Assembly (NCBI GenBank): GCA_003244105.1
Contig: QHBK01000006.1
Coordinates: 248,001 to 312,000, forward strand
DNA length: 64,000 nt
Origin: Candidatus Eremiobacter antarcticus
GTDB taxonomy: Bacteria > Vulcanimicrobiota > Vulcanimicrobiia > Eremiobacterales > Eremiobacteraceae
Reading direction: 5' to 3'
A model generated the notes under the pieces. The model was not told where the DNA came from. It saw only the letters and a program-made list of their open reading frames with translations, and did no database searches. This document shows, piece after piece, positions 1 through 10,216 of this stretch. The position numbers and the translations under genes were made by a program. Each line of letters opens with the position of its first letter. Within the stretch, counting starts at the first letter, position 1.

Positions 1-1
1 G

Positions 2-640
<639 letters not shown>

Positions 641-644
641 CGAG

Positions 645-3215
645 GTGAGCGCCGCCGCCTTTCCAGCGCTGTTCCGCGCTCTCGTCCTGCGCCACGTCGT
701 GGCCCATCGCGCGCGTACGCTCGTCACGGTGGCGAGCGTGGCCATCGGCGTGGCTGTGAGCGTCGCGATCGGGCTGGCAAATGCGAGCGCCATCGCGTCG
801 TTTTCGGGCTCCGCCGCCGCGCTTTCGCCTGGTACCACCGTCGAGGTCTTGCCGCTGGGCGTAGGCATTCCCGAAAAAGCCCTTCGCCAAGTGCAAGAGC
901 TGCCAGGCGTGCGCAGCGCCTCACCTGTCGTTGCAGGGACCGTCAGTGACGCTGCGGGCCAGTCCGCTTACGATTTGGTCGGCGTGGATCTCATCGGCGC
1001 GCTGGGACTTGCCAGCAGCACGGCGGGGCCCGGTGTGCCGTCGTCAGGCGAGATCGATGCGGACACTCGCATCTTGCGCCGCGGCGAGATCGTCATCTCC
1101 CGGCGTGTGGCCGCGCGCTTGCACGCACGGCTCGGCACGCCGTTGAAGTTCGTGGCGGGCGCGCGCGCCGTCACGTTGACGGTGGGCGCCGTCATCGATG
1201 ACGCTGCGTTGCCGTTCGGCTGGCGCTCCATCATCATCTGCGACATCAGCACCGCTCAGGAAGTGCTCGACCGCATCGGGCTCTTGGACCGCATGGACGT
1301 CGTGGGCGCACCGCAGGCCGACGACCAGACGCTGCGCCGTGAACTCGCGCGCGTGCTTCCCAACGTTCGCATCGCCGCTCCGGATGAGCGAGCCCGCCAG
1401 CTGACGAAGATGACGCAAGCGTTCCAGTTCAACCTGGCGGCGCTCGCGGCGATCGCGCTCCTGGTCGGCGCCTACTTGGTGTTCAACGCCGTCTCGATGT
1501 CGGTCGTGCAGCGCCGCAGCGAGATCGGTGTGGCGCGTGCATTGGGTGCCGCCCGCAGCACGGTTTTCGGCGTGTTCCTGTTGGAAGGCGTGCTTGTCGG
1601 AGTCGTCGGCAGCGCATTCGGGCTGGTCCTCGGACGACTGCTCGCACGCAAAGCGCTTGCGGTGGTCTCGTCGACCATTGATGCGCTCTACACGACTGAC
1701 AGCGCTTCGCAGATCGCGCCGACTCCGGAGCCGTATATCGCGGCAGCGGTGTTGGGCGTCGCGTTTTGTTTGATCGCTTCGCTTTTGCCCGCGCTCGAGG
1801 CGGCGTCCGTTCCGCCGACGCTCGCCATGCGCATCGGCTCGTGGGAAAGCAGCCAGCCACTGCCAGGTTTGCTGCTTGTGATGGCGGCGATCGCCGCCTT
1901 TGGCGCCGCGGTGCTGCTCGCCCAGCTCAAACCGCTCGACGGACGGCCCGTGTTCGGTTACGCATCCGCCATTGCCGTCATCGCCGGCTGCTCGCTTTTG
2001 GCTGCCCCGCTGCTGGCGCTGATCGCCAAAGTCGCGCGCACCTGCCTCCCTGCCACCGCCGGCGCCGCGCTGCGCCTGGTGCCCGCCAACGTGCAAGGGC
2101 GCGTCCGGCGCAACGCAGTGGCCATCGCATCGCTCATGGTCGGCATCGCCATGACGGTGAGCGTCGCCACCCTGATCGCATCGTTTCGCGAAACCGTCAA
2201 CACGTGGATCGACGAGACGTTGCGAGGGGATCTCTACATAGCGCCGGCCGGCGCTGTCAACGCAGCCGACGTGACCATGCCCGATGATGTGCTGTCTCGC
2301 TTGCGGGCGCTGCCCCAGGTGGCCGCGGCGGATGCCTTGCGTTCGCGGGCCATCGTCCTTCGGGGCCGCCCGACAAACCTCGCGGCGTCTGACATCGAAG
2401 TCACCTCCGCCTTCGGCAACCTGCCGCTCCTAGGCGGCGCGCGGTGGAGCAACGTAAGCCGGGAGCTGATCGATCAGCCGGCAGTGCTCGTCTCGGAACC
2501 GTTCGCGCGCAAGTTCGCGATGGCCACGGGCGCGCGCTTCGATTTGCAGACGCCGAACGGCGACGTGCGGCTGCGCGTCGCTGGCGTCTACCGCGACTAT
2601 GCGAGCGATCTGGGCTATATCCTGATGGATCGCACGCGCTACATCCGCTTGTTCGGCGACCGCCGCATCAACGCGGTCGCGTTGTACGCCAAGCCCGGCG
2701 CGAGCATCTCAGCCTTGCGGGCGGCGACGCTGCGCGTTTTCGGTCATAACGTAGTGCGGCTGACCGCAAATGGAGAGTTGCACGAAGAAGCGTTGGCGCA
2801 GTTCGATCGCACCTTCGCCGTCACGTACGCGTTGAACGGCATTGCACTCGTCATCTCCTTGCTCGGCATCGCGTCGGCATTGGGAGCCGTGGTCATCGAA
2901 CGGCGACACGAGATCGGCGTGTTGCGGTGCCTCGGCATGACGCGAAGACAAGTGGCGACGATGATTGTCGCGGAGGCCGCATTGCTCGGCGCTGTCGGCG
3001 CGGCCCTGGGGCTTGTCGCCGGCTACGCATTGGCGGTGATCTTGGTATTCGTCATCAACCGGCAGGCGTTCGGGTGGACCATCGCGTTCGTGGCGACGCC
3101 GCTGTACGATCTCAAGCTCTACCTCGTGGCCGTAGCGACGGCTGCGCTCGCGGGCGCATTGCCCGCGCGTGCGGCCGCGCGCCTGCCGCTCGCGGAGACG
3201 GTGCGCGCTGAGTGA
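645..3215 (+). CDS. FtsX-type ABC transporter permease, duplicated MacB-like architecture
   Basis: A protein of 856 residues from GTG 645. An upstream in-frame ATG at 579 would overlap the ATPase gene by 62 nt with low-complexity residues, so I reject it. It has a first membrane segment near residues 26-48, a large extracytoplasmic domain, three segments in 263-387, two linker segments near 408-460, another near 492-515, a second extracytoplasmic domain, and three closing segments in 725-845. This is two MacB_PCD plus FtsX units in one chain. The characteristic RRSEIGVARALG-type and RRHEIGVLRCLG loops each precede a membrane pair. It pairs with the ATPase just upstream. The cargo is unknown. 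Confidence 0.9.
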   Translation: MSAAAFPALFRALVLRHVVAHRARTLVTVASVAIGVAVSVAIGLANASAIASFSGSAAALSPGTTVEVLPLGVGIPEKALRQVQELPGVRSASPVVAGTVSDAAGQSAYDLVGVDLIGALGLASSTAGPGVPSSGEIDADTRILRRGEIVISRRVAARLHARLGTPLKFVAGARAVTLTVGAVIDDAALPFGWRSIIICDISTAQEVLDRIGLLDRMDVVGAPQADDQTLRRELARVLPNVRIAAPDERARQLTKMTQAFQFNLAALAAIALLVGAYLVFNAVSMSVVQRRSEIGVARALGAARSTVFGVFLLEGVLVGVVGSAFGLVLGRLLARKALAVVSSTIDALYTTDSASQIAPTPEPYIAAAVLGVAFCLIASLLPALEAASVPPTLAMRIGSWESSQPLPGLLLVMAAIAAFGAAVLLAQLKPLDGRPVFGYASAIAVIAGCSLLAAPLLALIAKVARTCLPATAGAALRLVPANVQGRVRRNAVAIASLMVGIAMTVSVATLIASFRETVNTWIDETLRGDLYIAPAGAVNAADVTMPDDVLSRLRALPQVAAADALRSRAIVLRGRPTNLAASDIEVTSAFGNLPLLGGARWSNVSRELIDQPAVLVSEPFARKFAMATGARFDLQTPNGDVRLRVAGVYRDYASDLGYILMDRTRYIRLFGDRRINAVALYAKPGASISALRAATLRVFGHNVVRLTANGELHEEALAQFDRTFAVTYALNGIALVISLLGIASALGAVVIERRHEIGVLRCLGMTRRQVATMIVAEAALLGAVGAALGLVAGYALAVILVFVINRQAFGWTIAFVATPLYDLKLYLVAVATAALAGALPARAAARLPLAETVRAE

Positions 3216-3327
3216 GAGCCGCTCGTTTTGGGTAAGGGTTTTCACACGGATGGCGCAAAGCCGTGCGGGGCCTCGATTCGCGCGAAACATTCGCACTATT
3301 CAATCCGGTACGATGAAAGGATGCACA

Positions 3328-3744
3328 ATGTCGCAAAAGCTCTGCGTTCGGTCGCTCGGGATGGCTGTGCTCGTCGCCTTTTCTCTGACGCTTGCGGCGT
3401 GCGGCAGCAAACAGTCGACCAACACGGAAAACGGGCCGGCCAAAGGTCCCACGACCATCGCCCAAGCCGAACGCAACGCGCTGCCCATGGAAAAGCCGGC
3501 GCCGGTCCCGCGCGGCTTGAACTGCAAAAGCCCGATTGTATGGGTGAATCTCAACCGCAAGACGTATCACGAATCGGATGATCCGTACTACGGCCGCACG
3601 CGGCATGGCGAATACATGTGTCAAGCCGCCGCGAACGCGGCCGGCTATCACATGGCCGGCTCTCATCGCCGCCACATGCAAGGAACCAGGGGTCGCTATA
3701 ACCAGAACTCGACGGACAACGCGAACGATAATAACCAGCCCTAG
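3328..3744 (+). CDS. small secreted lipoprotein with VWVN/YYG/GEYM pattern
   Basis: A 138-residue protein starting at ATG 3328, with GAAAGG placed 7 nt upstream; an earlier ATG at 3313 lacks a site. The N-terminus is a type II signal peptide ending in the lipobox LAAC, so Cys anchors the mature protein to a membrane. The middle carries VWVNLNRKTYH, then DDPYYGRTRHGEYMC and an A/G-rich stretch. The C-terminus is rich in Asn and polar residues and probably disordered. I recall similar VWVN...YYG.T..G.YM proteins from Eremiobacterota-type genomes, but no biochemical role. The distance from the permease (about 110 nt) suggests its own promoter, which I cannot define. Confidence 0.8.
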   Translation: MSQKLCVRSLGMAVLVAFSLTLAACGSKQSTNTENGPAKGPTTIAQAERNALPMEKPAPVPRGLNCKSPIVWVNLNRKTYHESDDPYYGRTRHGEYMCQAAANAAGYHMAGSHRRHMQGTRGRYNQNSTDNANDNNQP

Positions 3745-3783
3745 TCTGTCCGCTCGCCGGTTCGCTCACGAGGGCGGCTCGCC

Positions 3784-4899
3784 TTGAAGCGGGTCGCCTC
3801 TTCTTTTGCGATCTTCACGTGTTGTGTGCTTACGAGCGTTGCGCCGCAATCGGCGGGCGCTGCGCATGCGGCAGCGGCGCCGGCCTGGCAGGCCGCCTTG
3901 CCGGGATACCGCTTCACTTTCCCGGTCGACTACGGCGCCCACGAGCGGTTCCAAAACGAGTGGTGGTACTACACCGGGAATCTGGCCGCCGCCAACGGCG
4001 ACCGCTACGGCTTCGAGCTCACCTTCTTCCGAGTGGGCATCCAACGACCGCTGCAGCGCGGATCCGCCTGGGATGTGAACGACCTCTACCTTGCGCACCT
4101 CGCGGTCAGCGATGTCCGTGGGCGAAAGTTCTATTTCGATGAGCGCACGGGGCGTGCGGCTTTATCCCAGGCCGGTGCGACAACCGGCGACGAGCACGCG
4201 TGGATCGGCTCGTGGCGCGCTCGCCGGTTGCCGGATGGGCGGCACCTGCTCGACGCTGCGGGCAACGGCGTGTCGATACACCTCGCGTGCACATTCGCAA
4301 AACCGGCTGCGATCCACGGCCGCGACGGCGTCAGCCGCAAAGGCCGGTGCGCCAGTTGCGCATCGCACTATTATTCGTTCACGAGGCTGCGCACCACCGG
4401 CACGATCACCGTCGGTGGTTCCACGCTGGACGTTCGCGGCTTAGCTTGGAATGATCACGAGTGGGGATCGGATGAGGTCGAGAGCGGAGCCGCCGGGTGG
4501 AGCTGGTTCTCCATGCAATTGGACAATGGCGCTGATATCATGCTGTATCTGCTGCGGCGCACCGACGGCCGAATCGTTCCGCAAAGCAGCGGCACCATCG
4601 ATGACGCTGCGGGCCGCACGGAACATCTAATGTTGGACCAGCTCTCCGTCGAACCCCAGGCCTGGTGGACGAGTCCGCATGACGGCGCACGATATCCGGC
4701 CGGCTGGCGCGTGAACATCGCCGGTCATCGCATTGCGCTTGAGGTCGAGCCGCTGCTGGCGGATCAGGAACTGATCACAAAGCGCTCGACGCGCATCGCC
4801 TATTGGGAGGGCGCGTGCGCGGTGCGCGGCACGTACGACGGAAAACCGGTGCGGGGCTTCGGATACACAGAGCTGACCGGATACGCAGCACATCTCTGA
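3784..4899 (+). CDS. secreted lipocalin-like protein of the AttH/CrtC (COG5621) type
   Basis: A 371-residue protein with a TTG start and a cleavable-looking signal peptide (basic MKR, hydrophobic core, Ala-rich end). The mature part has the family hallmarks FQNEWWYYTGNL near residue 57, GFELTFFRVGI, the central LAWNDHEWGSDE, and GWSWFSMQLDNG. This family (predicted secreted hydrolase, or carotenoid 1,2-hydratase CrtC and AttH) has two lipocalin-like barrels. CrtC hydrates carotenoids, but most members have no assigned reaction, so I do not assign one. No other carotenoid gene is adjacent. Position after the ABC transporter and lipoprotein suggests an envelope role, which is inference. Confidence 0.85.
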   Translation: MKRVASSFAIFTCCVLTSVAPQSAGAAHAAAAPAWQAALPGYRFTFPVDYGAHERFQNEWWYYTGNLAAANGDRYGFELTFFRVGIQRPLQRGSAWDVNDLYLAHLAVSDVRGRKFYFDERTGRAALSQAGATTGDEHAWIGSWRARRLPDGRHLLDAAGNGVSIHLACTFAKPAAIHGRDGVSRKGRCASCASHYYSFTRLRTTGTITVGGSTLDVRGLAWNDHEWGSDEVESGAAGWSWFSMQLDNGADIMLYLLRRTDGRIVPQSSGTIDDAAGRTEHLMLDQLSVEPQAWWTSPHDGARYPAGWRVNIAGHRIALEVEPLLADQELITKRSTRIAYWEGACAVRGTYDGKPVRGFGYTELTGYAAHL

Positions 4900-4909
4900 G
4901 GCCGCGCGC

Positions 4910-5314
4910 TTAGTGCTCTTCGATGCGGGTCACGACGTACGAAGGAGCCCCGCAGGTCCCGTAGGAGAGCGGTTCCAGCCGGCCGCGCAAGACCACGGTA
5001 TCGCCATCGCTCAGCGAATCGTCTTGCAGCGGCGAAGCGACGACCGGTATGCGGCCCGCCCACGGCGTGCGCGCGGAAGGGCCGAACACGAGGTACGTGC
5101 AGGAGAAGTTGCGCTGCAAGCGGCCCGCCAGCCATGAGAAGTCGGCCGCGTGGCCATACGTCGGAAAGGTGCCGGTGGCTAACGGCAGCGGCTTGGGCGA
5201 AGGAGTGGTCAAGACGGCAGGCGAGGCGTTGCGCGCGCAGCCGGGCAACAGTGTGAATGCCCCGAGCGCGATGACCACGAGACATGCGGATGCAGCACTG
5301 TTGCCCATGGCCAT
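4910..5314 (-). CDS. small putative lipoprotein downstream of nuoN
   Basis: A 134-residue protein on the minus strand that begins 30 nt after nuoN and is likely read on the complex I transcript. The N-terminus is hydrophobic and ends in LLPGC, a lipobox, followed by a Ser/Pro-rich spacer. The C-terminal half (GDTVVLRGRLEPLSYGTCG, then YVVTRIEE) looks like a small beta-barrel of the OB or tRNA_anti-like kind, judged only by its strand pattern. Two ATGs, at 5314 and 5308, could both start it and neither has a strong ribosome site. I do not recognise a family. A complex I link is only positional. Confidence 0.7.
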   Translation of the reverse strand: MAMGNSAASACLVVIALGAFTLLPGCARNASPAVLTTPSPKPLPLATGTFPTYGHAADFSWLAGRLQRNFSCTYLVFGPSARTPWAGRIPVVASPLQDDSLSDGDTVVLRGRLEPLSYGTCGAPSYVVTRIEEH

Positions 5315-5344
5315 GGGCTCAGGCTTTCGGTCTTGGTCGATGCG

Positions 5345-6790
5345 TTACTTTGCCGCTGCGGCCAAAAATGGCTGGCTCGCGTAGAACGTCTGCGGCAAGA
5401 CGCCGAACACGATCGTCCCCAGCGCTCCGGCAGCCACCGCGATCCAAGGCGCGATGGCGTTGCCGGAGGCCGCGGGCGCTTCGCCTTCGACCGCCGCGAA
5501 CATGTTCCACACAACTTTGCCGTAGACGTAGAACGAGATGAGCGTGCCCAAGACCAGCGTCACCGCCATGGCAACGCCCCAAGCCGTGCCGTTGAAGGCC
5601 AGCTGCAGCAAGAGAATCTTGCCGTAGAAGCCGGCTGTCGCCGGAATGCCGGCAAGCGAGAAGAAGAACAGCGCCATCAGAGCGGCCGGCCATGGGCGCT
5701 TGAAGAACAGACCTCGGTACGCGTCGAGATCTGCGTATGACTCGCTGCCGTCACCAAGCAGCGCCATCACGCCGAACGCCCCCATCGTGGTGAACGCATA
5801 GGCGGCCAGATAGAAGAGCATAGCACTCAAGCCTTCGCGGTTGACGCCATTGAGAGCCACGACGATGTAACCGGCCTGCGCGATGCTCGAGAACGCCATC
5901 AGCCGCTTCAGGTTGCGCTGCCTGATGGCGCCGAAGTTGCCGACGAGCATCGACAAGATGGCGATCGCCCACAGAGCGACGAGCGCAGGCGAGTCATGAC
6001 CGAAAGCTGCATAGACGACGCGCGCCAAGACCGCAAAAGTCGCCACCTTCACGCCGACGGCCATGAACGCCGTGACGGCCAGAGGCGAGCCTTCGTAGAT
6101 GTCCGGCGCCCAGGTGTGAAAAGGGGCCAGTGCGAGCTTGAACCCGAGTCCCACCAAGAACAGCGCAAACCCTGCGACGAACAGCGGGCTGAGCGAAGCG
6201 GCTGCTTTTGCAAGCGCCGCGAGCGCCATGCTGCCGTCGGCGCCGTAGAGCAAGGCTGATCCGAAGATGAGGAAGCCTGAGGCAAGCGACCCGAGCAGCA
6301 CGTACTTGAGCGCGGCTTCTTGTGACGATTCGCGCGGAAAGCCCGTCCCCGCCAACACGTAGAGCGCGAGCGACAACTGCTCGATGCCCAAGAAGACGGC
6401 AATCAAGTTGTTGGCGCCGGCCATGACCATGCCGCCGATCGTGCAGAAGATCAACAGCGCCGCGTACGAGCCTGGGCTGCCGCCGTCGTCGGCCTTGCGC
6501 AGCGACGACAGCAAGAAGGTCAGCGCCAGCGTGAACAGCAGCAGCGCGTCAAAGGTCCACGAGAAACGGTCGGCGGCAAACGCTCCGTTGAGCGTGACGA
6601 TCGACCGGCCATAGAGAGGAAGCATTGCGGCGAACGCGGCGATGCAGCTGACCACGCCGATTCCATACAGCACGGCGCGGCTTGCGCTGCGGCTGAGAAG
6701 ATCGACAAGCATGACGACGAGGCCGCCACATGCGAGCACGACCATCGGCGCCAAGGCCGTCCAAGAGATCGCGACCGGCGCTATCGTCAT
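5345..6790 (-). CDS. nuoN: NADH-quinone oxidoreductase subunit N
   Basis: A 481-residue integral membrane protein of the Mrp-antiporter-like family, forming one of three proton-pumping modules in the membrane arm of complex I. It is hydrophobic throughout with about 14 segments. Family marks are GGMVMAGANNLIAVFLGIE, the helix with HTWAPDIYEGSP carrying the conserved discontinuous-helix residues, and LKRLMAFSSIAQAGY. Its ATG overlaps the nuoM stop by 4 nt (ATGA), so the two are translationally coupled. It is the last subunit gene in the operon, and its length is normal for the family. Confidence 0.97.
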   Translation of the reverse strand: MTIAPVAISWTALAPMVVLACGGLVVMLVDLLSRSASRAVLYGIGVVSCIAAFAAMLPLYGRSIVTLNGAFAADRFSWTFDALLLFTLALTFLLSSLRKADDGGSPGSYAALLIFCTIGGMVMAGANNLIAVFLGIEQLSLALYVLAGTGFPRESSQEAALKYVLLGSLASGFLIFGSALLYGADGSMALAALAKAAASLSPLFVAGFALFLVGLGFKLALAPFHTWAPDIYEGSPLAVTAFMAVGVKVATFAVLARVVYAAFGHDSPALVALWAIAILSMLVGNFGAIRQRNLKRLMAFSSIAQAGYIVVALNGVNREGLSAMLFYLAAYAFTTMGAFGVMALLGDGSESYADLDAYRGLFFKRPWPAALMALFFFSLAGIPATAGFYGKILLLQLAFNGTAWGVAMAVTLVLGTLISFYVYGKVVWNMFAAVEGEAPAASGNAIAPWIAVAAGALGTIVFGVLPQTFYASQPFLAAAAK

Positions 6791-8247
6791 CTGGGCGTCG
6801 CCTGTAAAGCGGTGGTGCCGGCGTTGGAGATCGCCATAGGCGTGCGGTCATTGAGCCAGCCGGGCCATAGTCCTAAGAAGAAGATCGCTGCCAACAGCGG
6901 AGCGACGAGCCAGATCTCGCGCGGCCGCAGCTCCAACTGGGCCTGAGCATCAGCTCGCAACGGTCGGTGCAGTATTCCTTGGAACAGCTGCAAGACATAG
7001 ACGGTGGCCAGCACGACCGCGAGCAAAGCGATGGCGGTATAAAGCGGCTGGGTCTGCCAGCTGCCGATCAAGATCAAGAACTCACCGGCGAAGCCGGAGA
7101 GGCCGGGCAACCCAAGCGCCCCCATCGCTGCGATGAGCATGAGCGCCTGCAGTCGCGGCGCGCGCAGCGCCAAACCGCCGAAGACGGCGAGATCGCGCGT
7201 GCCCACCCGCTCCTCGACGAACCCCATGAGCAAGAACAACGCTGCAGCGATCAAACCGTGACTCACCAGCATCAGAATGCTCGCCGAAACCGACGTGATG
7301 TCGAAGGCGAAGAGCGCAAGCCATACCAGACCCAGATGCGACAGCGAAGAGAAGGCGACCAGCGTCTTCATGTCTCGCTGCCCGAGCGCGGCCAAAGCGC
7401 CGTAGATGATGCTGCACACGGCTAGCACAAGCAGGATCGGTGCGAGCGCGCGAGTGGCGTGGGGAAACAACGGCAAGCCGAAGGCCAGGAGCGCGAACAG
7501 CCCCGCTTTGCTCTGCACGCCTGCCACCATCGCGACCACCGGCGTGGGCGCATGCGTGTACGTCGGCGGCATCCAGCTGTGGAACGGAAAGGCCGGCGTC
7601 TTGATCAAGAAGGCGAGCGCAAAGGAAAGGAAGATCCACCACTCCATGGCGCCGCTCAGCTGCGGCGCCCCGCTTGCGAGGACTTCGAAGCTGTGCGTGT
7701 GCGCCACGAGCGCGATGACGCCGAGCAGGAGCACCAGCCCCCCCGCGCCGTTGTAGATGAGATAGTACCAAGCCGCCCGCCTGGCTGCCGCAGAGTGCGC
7801 ATAGCCCACCAGCAGCAAGAACACCGGTATCAGCATCAGATCCCAGTACACATAGAACAGCAACAGGTCGGCCGCGGTGAACAGTCCGAGCAGCGTTGTC
7901 TCAAACGCGAGCAGCAAGAAGAGGTAACCGCGTAGACGCGCCTCGTCGGCATACGAAAAGGCCGCCCAAATGCAGGCGACGCTGACGAGCGTCGTGAGCA
8001 AGACGAAGAAGAGACGCAGGCTGTCGATGCGCACGTGGTACGAGGCAAGCCACGTGCCCGAGATCCATGCGACCGATTGGTCGGCGGCGCCGTTCTGGCT
8101 CGAGCCCAAAAACGTCAGGCTCAAGACGAAGGTGATCAGCGCGCCGGCAAGCGCGATGCCCTTGAGCGCGGCGCTCGCAGTTCGCGGGACGAACAGCAGG
8201 AGAACCGCCGTCAGCAGCGGCGCGAAGATGACTGCATTGATCAGCAT
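6787..8247 (-). CDS. nuoM: NADH-quinone oxidoreductase subunit M
   Basis: A 486-residue antiporter-like subunit of the complex I membrane arm. I start it at ATG 8247 (MLINAVIFAPLL), which has GGGGAG upstream, rather than at the in-frame codon at 8283, which would run into nuoL. Recognisable segments are FETTLLGLFTAADLLLFY, the conserved FLIKTPAFPFHSWMPPTYTH with its Lys and Pro residues in a proton-channel helix, and MKTLVAFSSLSHLGLV. It follows nuoL by 25 nt, one of the larger gaps inside the operon. Confidence 0.97.
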   Translation of the reverse strand: MLINAVIFAPLLTAVLLLFVPRTASAALKGIALAGALITFVLSLTFLGSSQNGAADQSVAWISGTWLASYHVRIDSLRLFFVLLTTLVSVACIWAAFSYADEARLRGYLFLLLAFETTLLGLFTAADLLLFYVYWDLMLIPVFLLLVGYAHSAAARRAAWYYLIYNGAGGLVLLLGVIALVAHTHSFEVLASGAPQLSGAMEWWIFLSFALAFLIKTPAFPFHSWMPPTYTHAPTPVVAMVAGVQSKAGLFALLAFGLPLFPHATRALAPILLVLAVCSIIYGALAALGQRDMKTLVAFSSLSHLGLVWLALFAFDITSVSASILMLVSHGLIAAALFLLMGFVEERVGTRDLAVFGGLALRAPRLQALMLIAAMGALGLPGLSGFAGEFLILIGSWQTQPLYTAIALLAVVLATVYVLQLFQGILHRPLRADAQAQLELRPREIWLVAPLLAAIFFLGLWPGWLNDRTPMAISNAGTTALQATPR

Positions 8248-8272
8248 GTGCGCTGCGCTCCCCGTCGCACGC

Positions 8273-10216
8273 TCATCGCGCACCCAACGCCGCGCCTTGG
8301 TGCGCGACGTACAAGTAGTACGCGAGTATCAGGACGACGCCGACCAGCATGCTCAATCCATAGCGGCGCAGATAGCCCGTCTCCCAGCCTCGCATCGTGT
8401 CCCCGAGGTGGACGGTGGTCCGCGCCAAGCCCGTCGTGACGCCTGCGATGCCTTCCGGATCGACGTAACGCGCGAAATCGCTCGCGACCGTATAGGCGGG
8501 GACTTCGAACAGCCAATGATAGATCGTGTCGAAGTAATACGCGTTCATGAGGAGCGCACGCACCGGCCGCAGCGTAGTGCGCAGTCGCTCGCGCATTTGC
8601 GGCGCCCGCTCGTACAGCGCATACGCCGCCAAGAAACCGACCACGGCGAGCGCGAGTGTGCCAAGCGACAGCGGCCAGTTGAAATCGGCCATGCTCTCCA
8701 GAGTAGAGCGGTCCGCGAAGGTAGAGGCGAGCGCGCTCGTCACGGCATCGTGGCCGGGCAGCACGAGCCAACCGCCCACGAGCGACAGAACCGCGAGCAA
8801 CACCGCCGGCAGCGCCATCGTTCCCGAGCGAGCGGCGTGCGGTTCGTGCTCGCCGCGGTACGCACCGCTGAAGAACGTCAGGAAGACCAAGCGAAACATG
8901 TAGAACGCGGTCAAGAGCGCCGTCAGCGTCGCGAAGAACCATAGCGCCGGGTGATGCAGCCGCAGCAACTGGTCCAAAATCGCGTCCTTGGAGAAAAAGC
9001 CGGCGAACGGAAAAATGCCGGTGATGGCAAGCGTGCCGGCAAGGAACGTCGAGAAAGCCAGCGGCATGCGTTTGGCGAGGCCGCCCATCTTGCGAGTGTC
9101 TTGCTCGCCCGAGAGATTATGGATCACGATCCCGGCCGCCATGAAGAGCAGCGCCTTGAAAAACGCATGCGTGACGAAGTGGAACGTGCCGGCGGCATAT
9201 GCACCGACCCCGACGGCCAGAACCATGTAGCCGATCTGACTCATGGTGGAATACGCGAGCACGCGCTTGATGTCGTATTGCACGCAGCCGATGGTGGCGG
9301 CGAACAACGCGGTGGCGCATCCCACAATGGCCACCGTCTGGGCGGCCAGCGGCGCGTGGTCGTAGATGGGATGGGCACGTGCGATCAGATAGACGCCCGC
9401 GGTCACCATAGTGGCCGCGTGGATCAACGCGCTGACGGGCGTCGGGCCCTCCATGGCGTCCGGCAGCCAGGTCTGGAGCGGCAGCTGAGCCGATTTCGCG
9501 ACCGCGCCAAGCAAAAGCCAAATACCGATCCAGTTCAAGGCGGCCGGTCCGGCGCTCGTGACGTTCGCGAACACTTCCTTATACGACAGGCTGCCAAAAT
9601 GCGCGTACATCAAAAACAACGCCAGCATGATGCCGACGTCCCCGATGACGTTGAGGATCAGCGCCTTGCGCGCCGCCGCCACCGCAGCCGGGCGATCGGT
9701 GTCGAAGCCGATGAGCAAGTAGGACGCCAAGCCAACGCCGCCCCACCCGACCAGCAGCCACAAGAAGTTGCCGGCCATAACGAGGACGAGCATCGTGAAC
9801 ACGAATAAGTTCATGTAGGCGAAGAACGTGCGGTAGTTCTTGGACTCCGCCATGTAGCCGATCGAGTACAGGTGGATGAGGAAGCCGACGCCGGTCACGA
9901 TGAGCATCCACACGAGCGCGAGCGGGTCGATGCGCAGCTCGAATGATATCGTGAGCGGCGGGATGTGCGCCCAAAATTGCGGATGAGCGGCCCACGCCGG
10001 CGGATATTTCACGGTGAAGGCTTGCGCTGCCGGCGGCAAACGCCAGACCGTCAGCGCCAAAATCACGGTCAGCAAGAAGGAGCCGAAGATCGCGAGGTTG
10101 GCGATGATCGCGGCGGCCACGCGGTGGAAGCGCGGGCACACGAACGCGATCACGATGGTGCCGAACAGAGGCAAAAACAGAATGGTGAAGGGGACGGTCG
10201 TCAGGGTGCCGCTCAT
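8273..10216 (-). CDS. nuoL: NADH-quinone oxidoreductase subunit L
   Basis: A 647-residue subunit, the distal proton-pumping module of complex I with the long lateral helix at its C-terminus. The start is ATG 10216 (MSGTLTTVPF), which shares one base with the nuoK stop (TGATG). The open frame upstream of it is only a shadow of nuoK. Conserved blocks are GWGGVGLASYLLIGF, KSAQLPLQTWLPDAMEGPT with the helix-breaking residues, and RVLAYSTMSQIGYM. The C-terminal section after about residue 500 carries the connecting amphipathic helix and a final membrane anchor (LSMLVGVVLILAYYLY). Confidence 0.97.
   Translation of the reverse strand: MSGTLTTVPFTILFLPLFGTIVIAFVCPRFHRVAAAIIANLAIFGSFLLTVILALTVWRLPPAAQAFTVKYPPAWAAHPQFWAHIPPLTISFELRIDPLALVWMLIVTGVGFLIHLYSIGYMAESKNYRTFFAYMNLFVFTMLVLVMAGNFLWLLVGWGGVGLASYLLIGFDTDRPAAVAAARKALILNVIGDVGIMLALFLMYAHFGSLSYKEVFANVTSAGPAALNWIGIWLLLGAVAKSAQLPLQTWLPDAMEGPTPVSALIHAATMVTAGVYLIARAHPIYDHAPLAAQTVAIVGCATALFAATIGCVQYDIKRVLAYSTMSQIGYMVLAVGVGAYAAGTFHFVTHAFFKALLFMAAGIVIHNLSGEQDTRKMGGLAKRMPLAFSTFLAGTLAITGIFPFAGFFSKDAILDQLLRLHHPALWFFATLTALLTAFYMFRLVFLTFFSGAYRGEHEPHAARSGTMALPAVLLAVLSLVGGWLVLPGHDAVTSALASTFADRSTLESMADFNWPLSLGTLALAVVGFLAAYALYERAPQMRERLRTTLRPVRALLMNAYYFDTIYHWLFEVPAYTVASDFARYVDPEGIAGVTTGLARTTVHLGDTMRGWETGYLRRYGLSMLVGVVLILAYYLYVAHQGAALGAR

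Noticed and set aside
1044-2096. 350-codon minus-strand frame inside the FtsX permease gene
   Set aside because: Complementary shadow; the permease has clear membrane segments and conserved loops.
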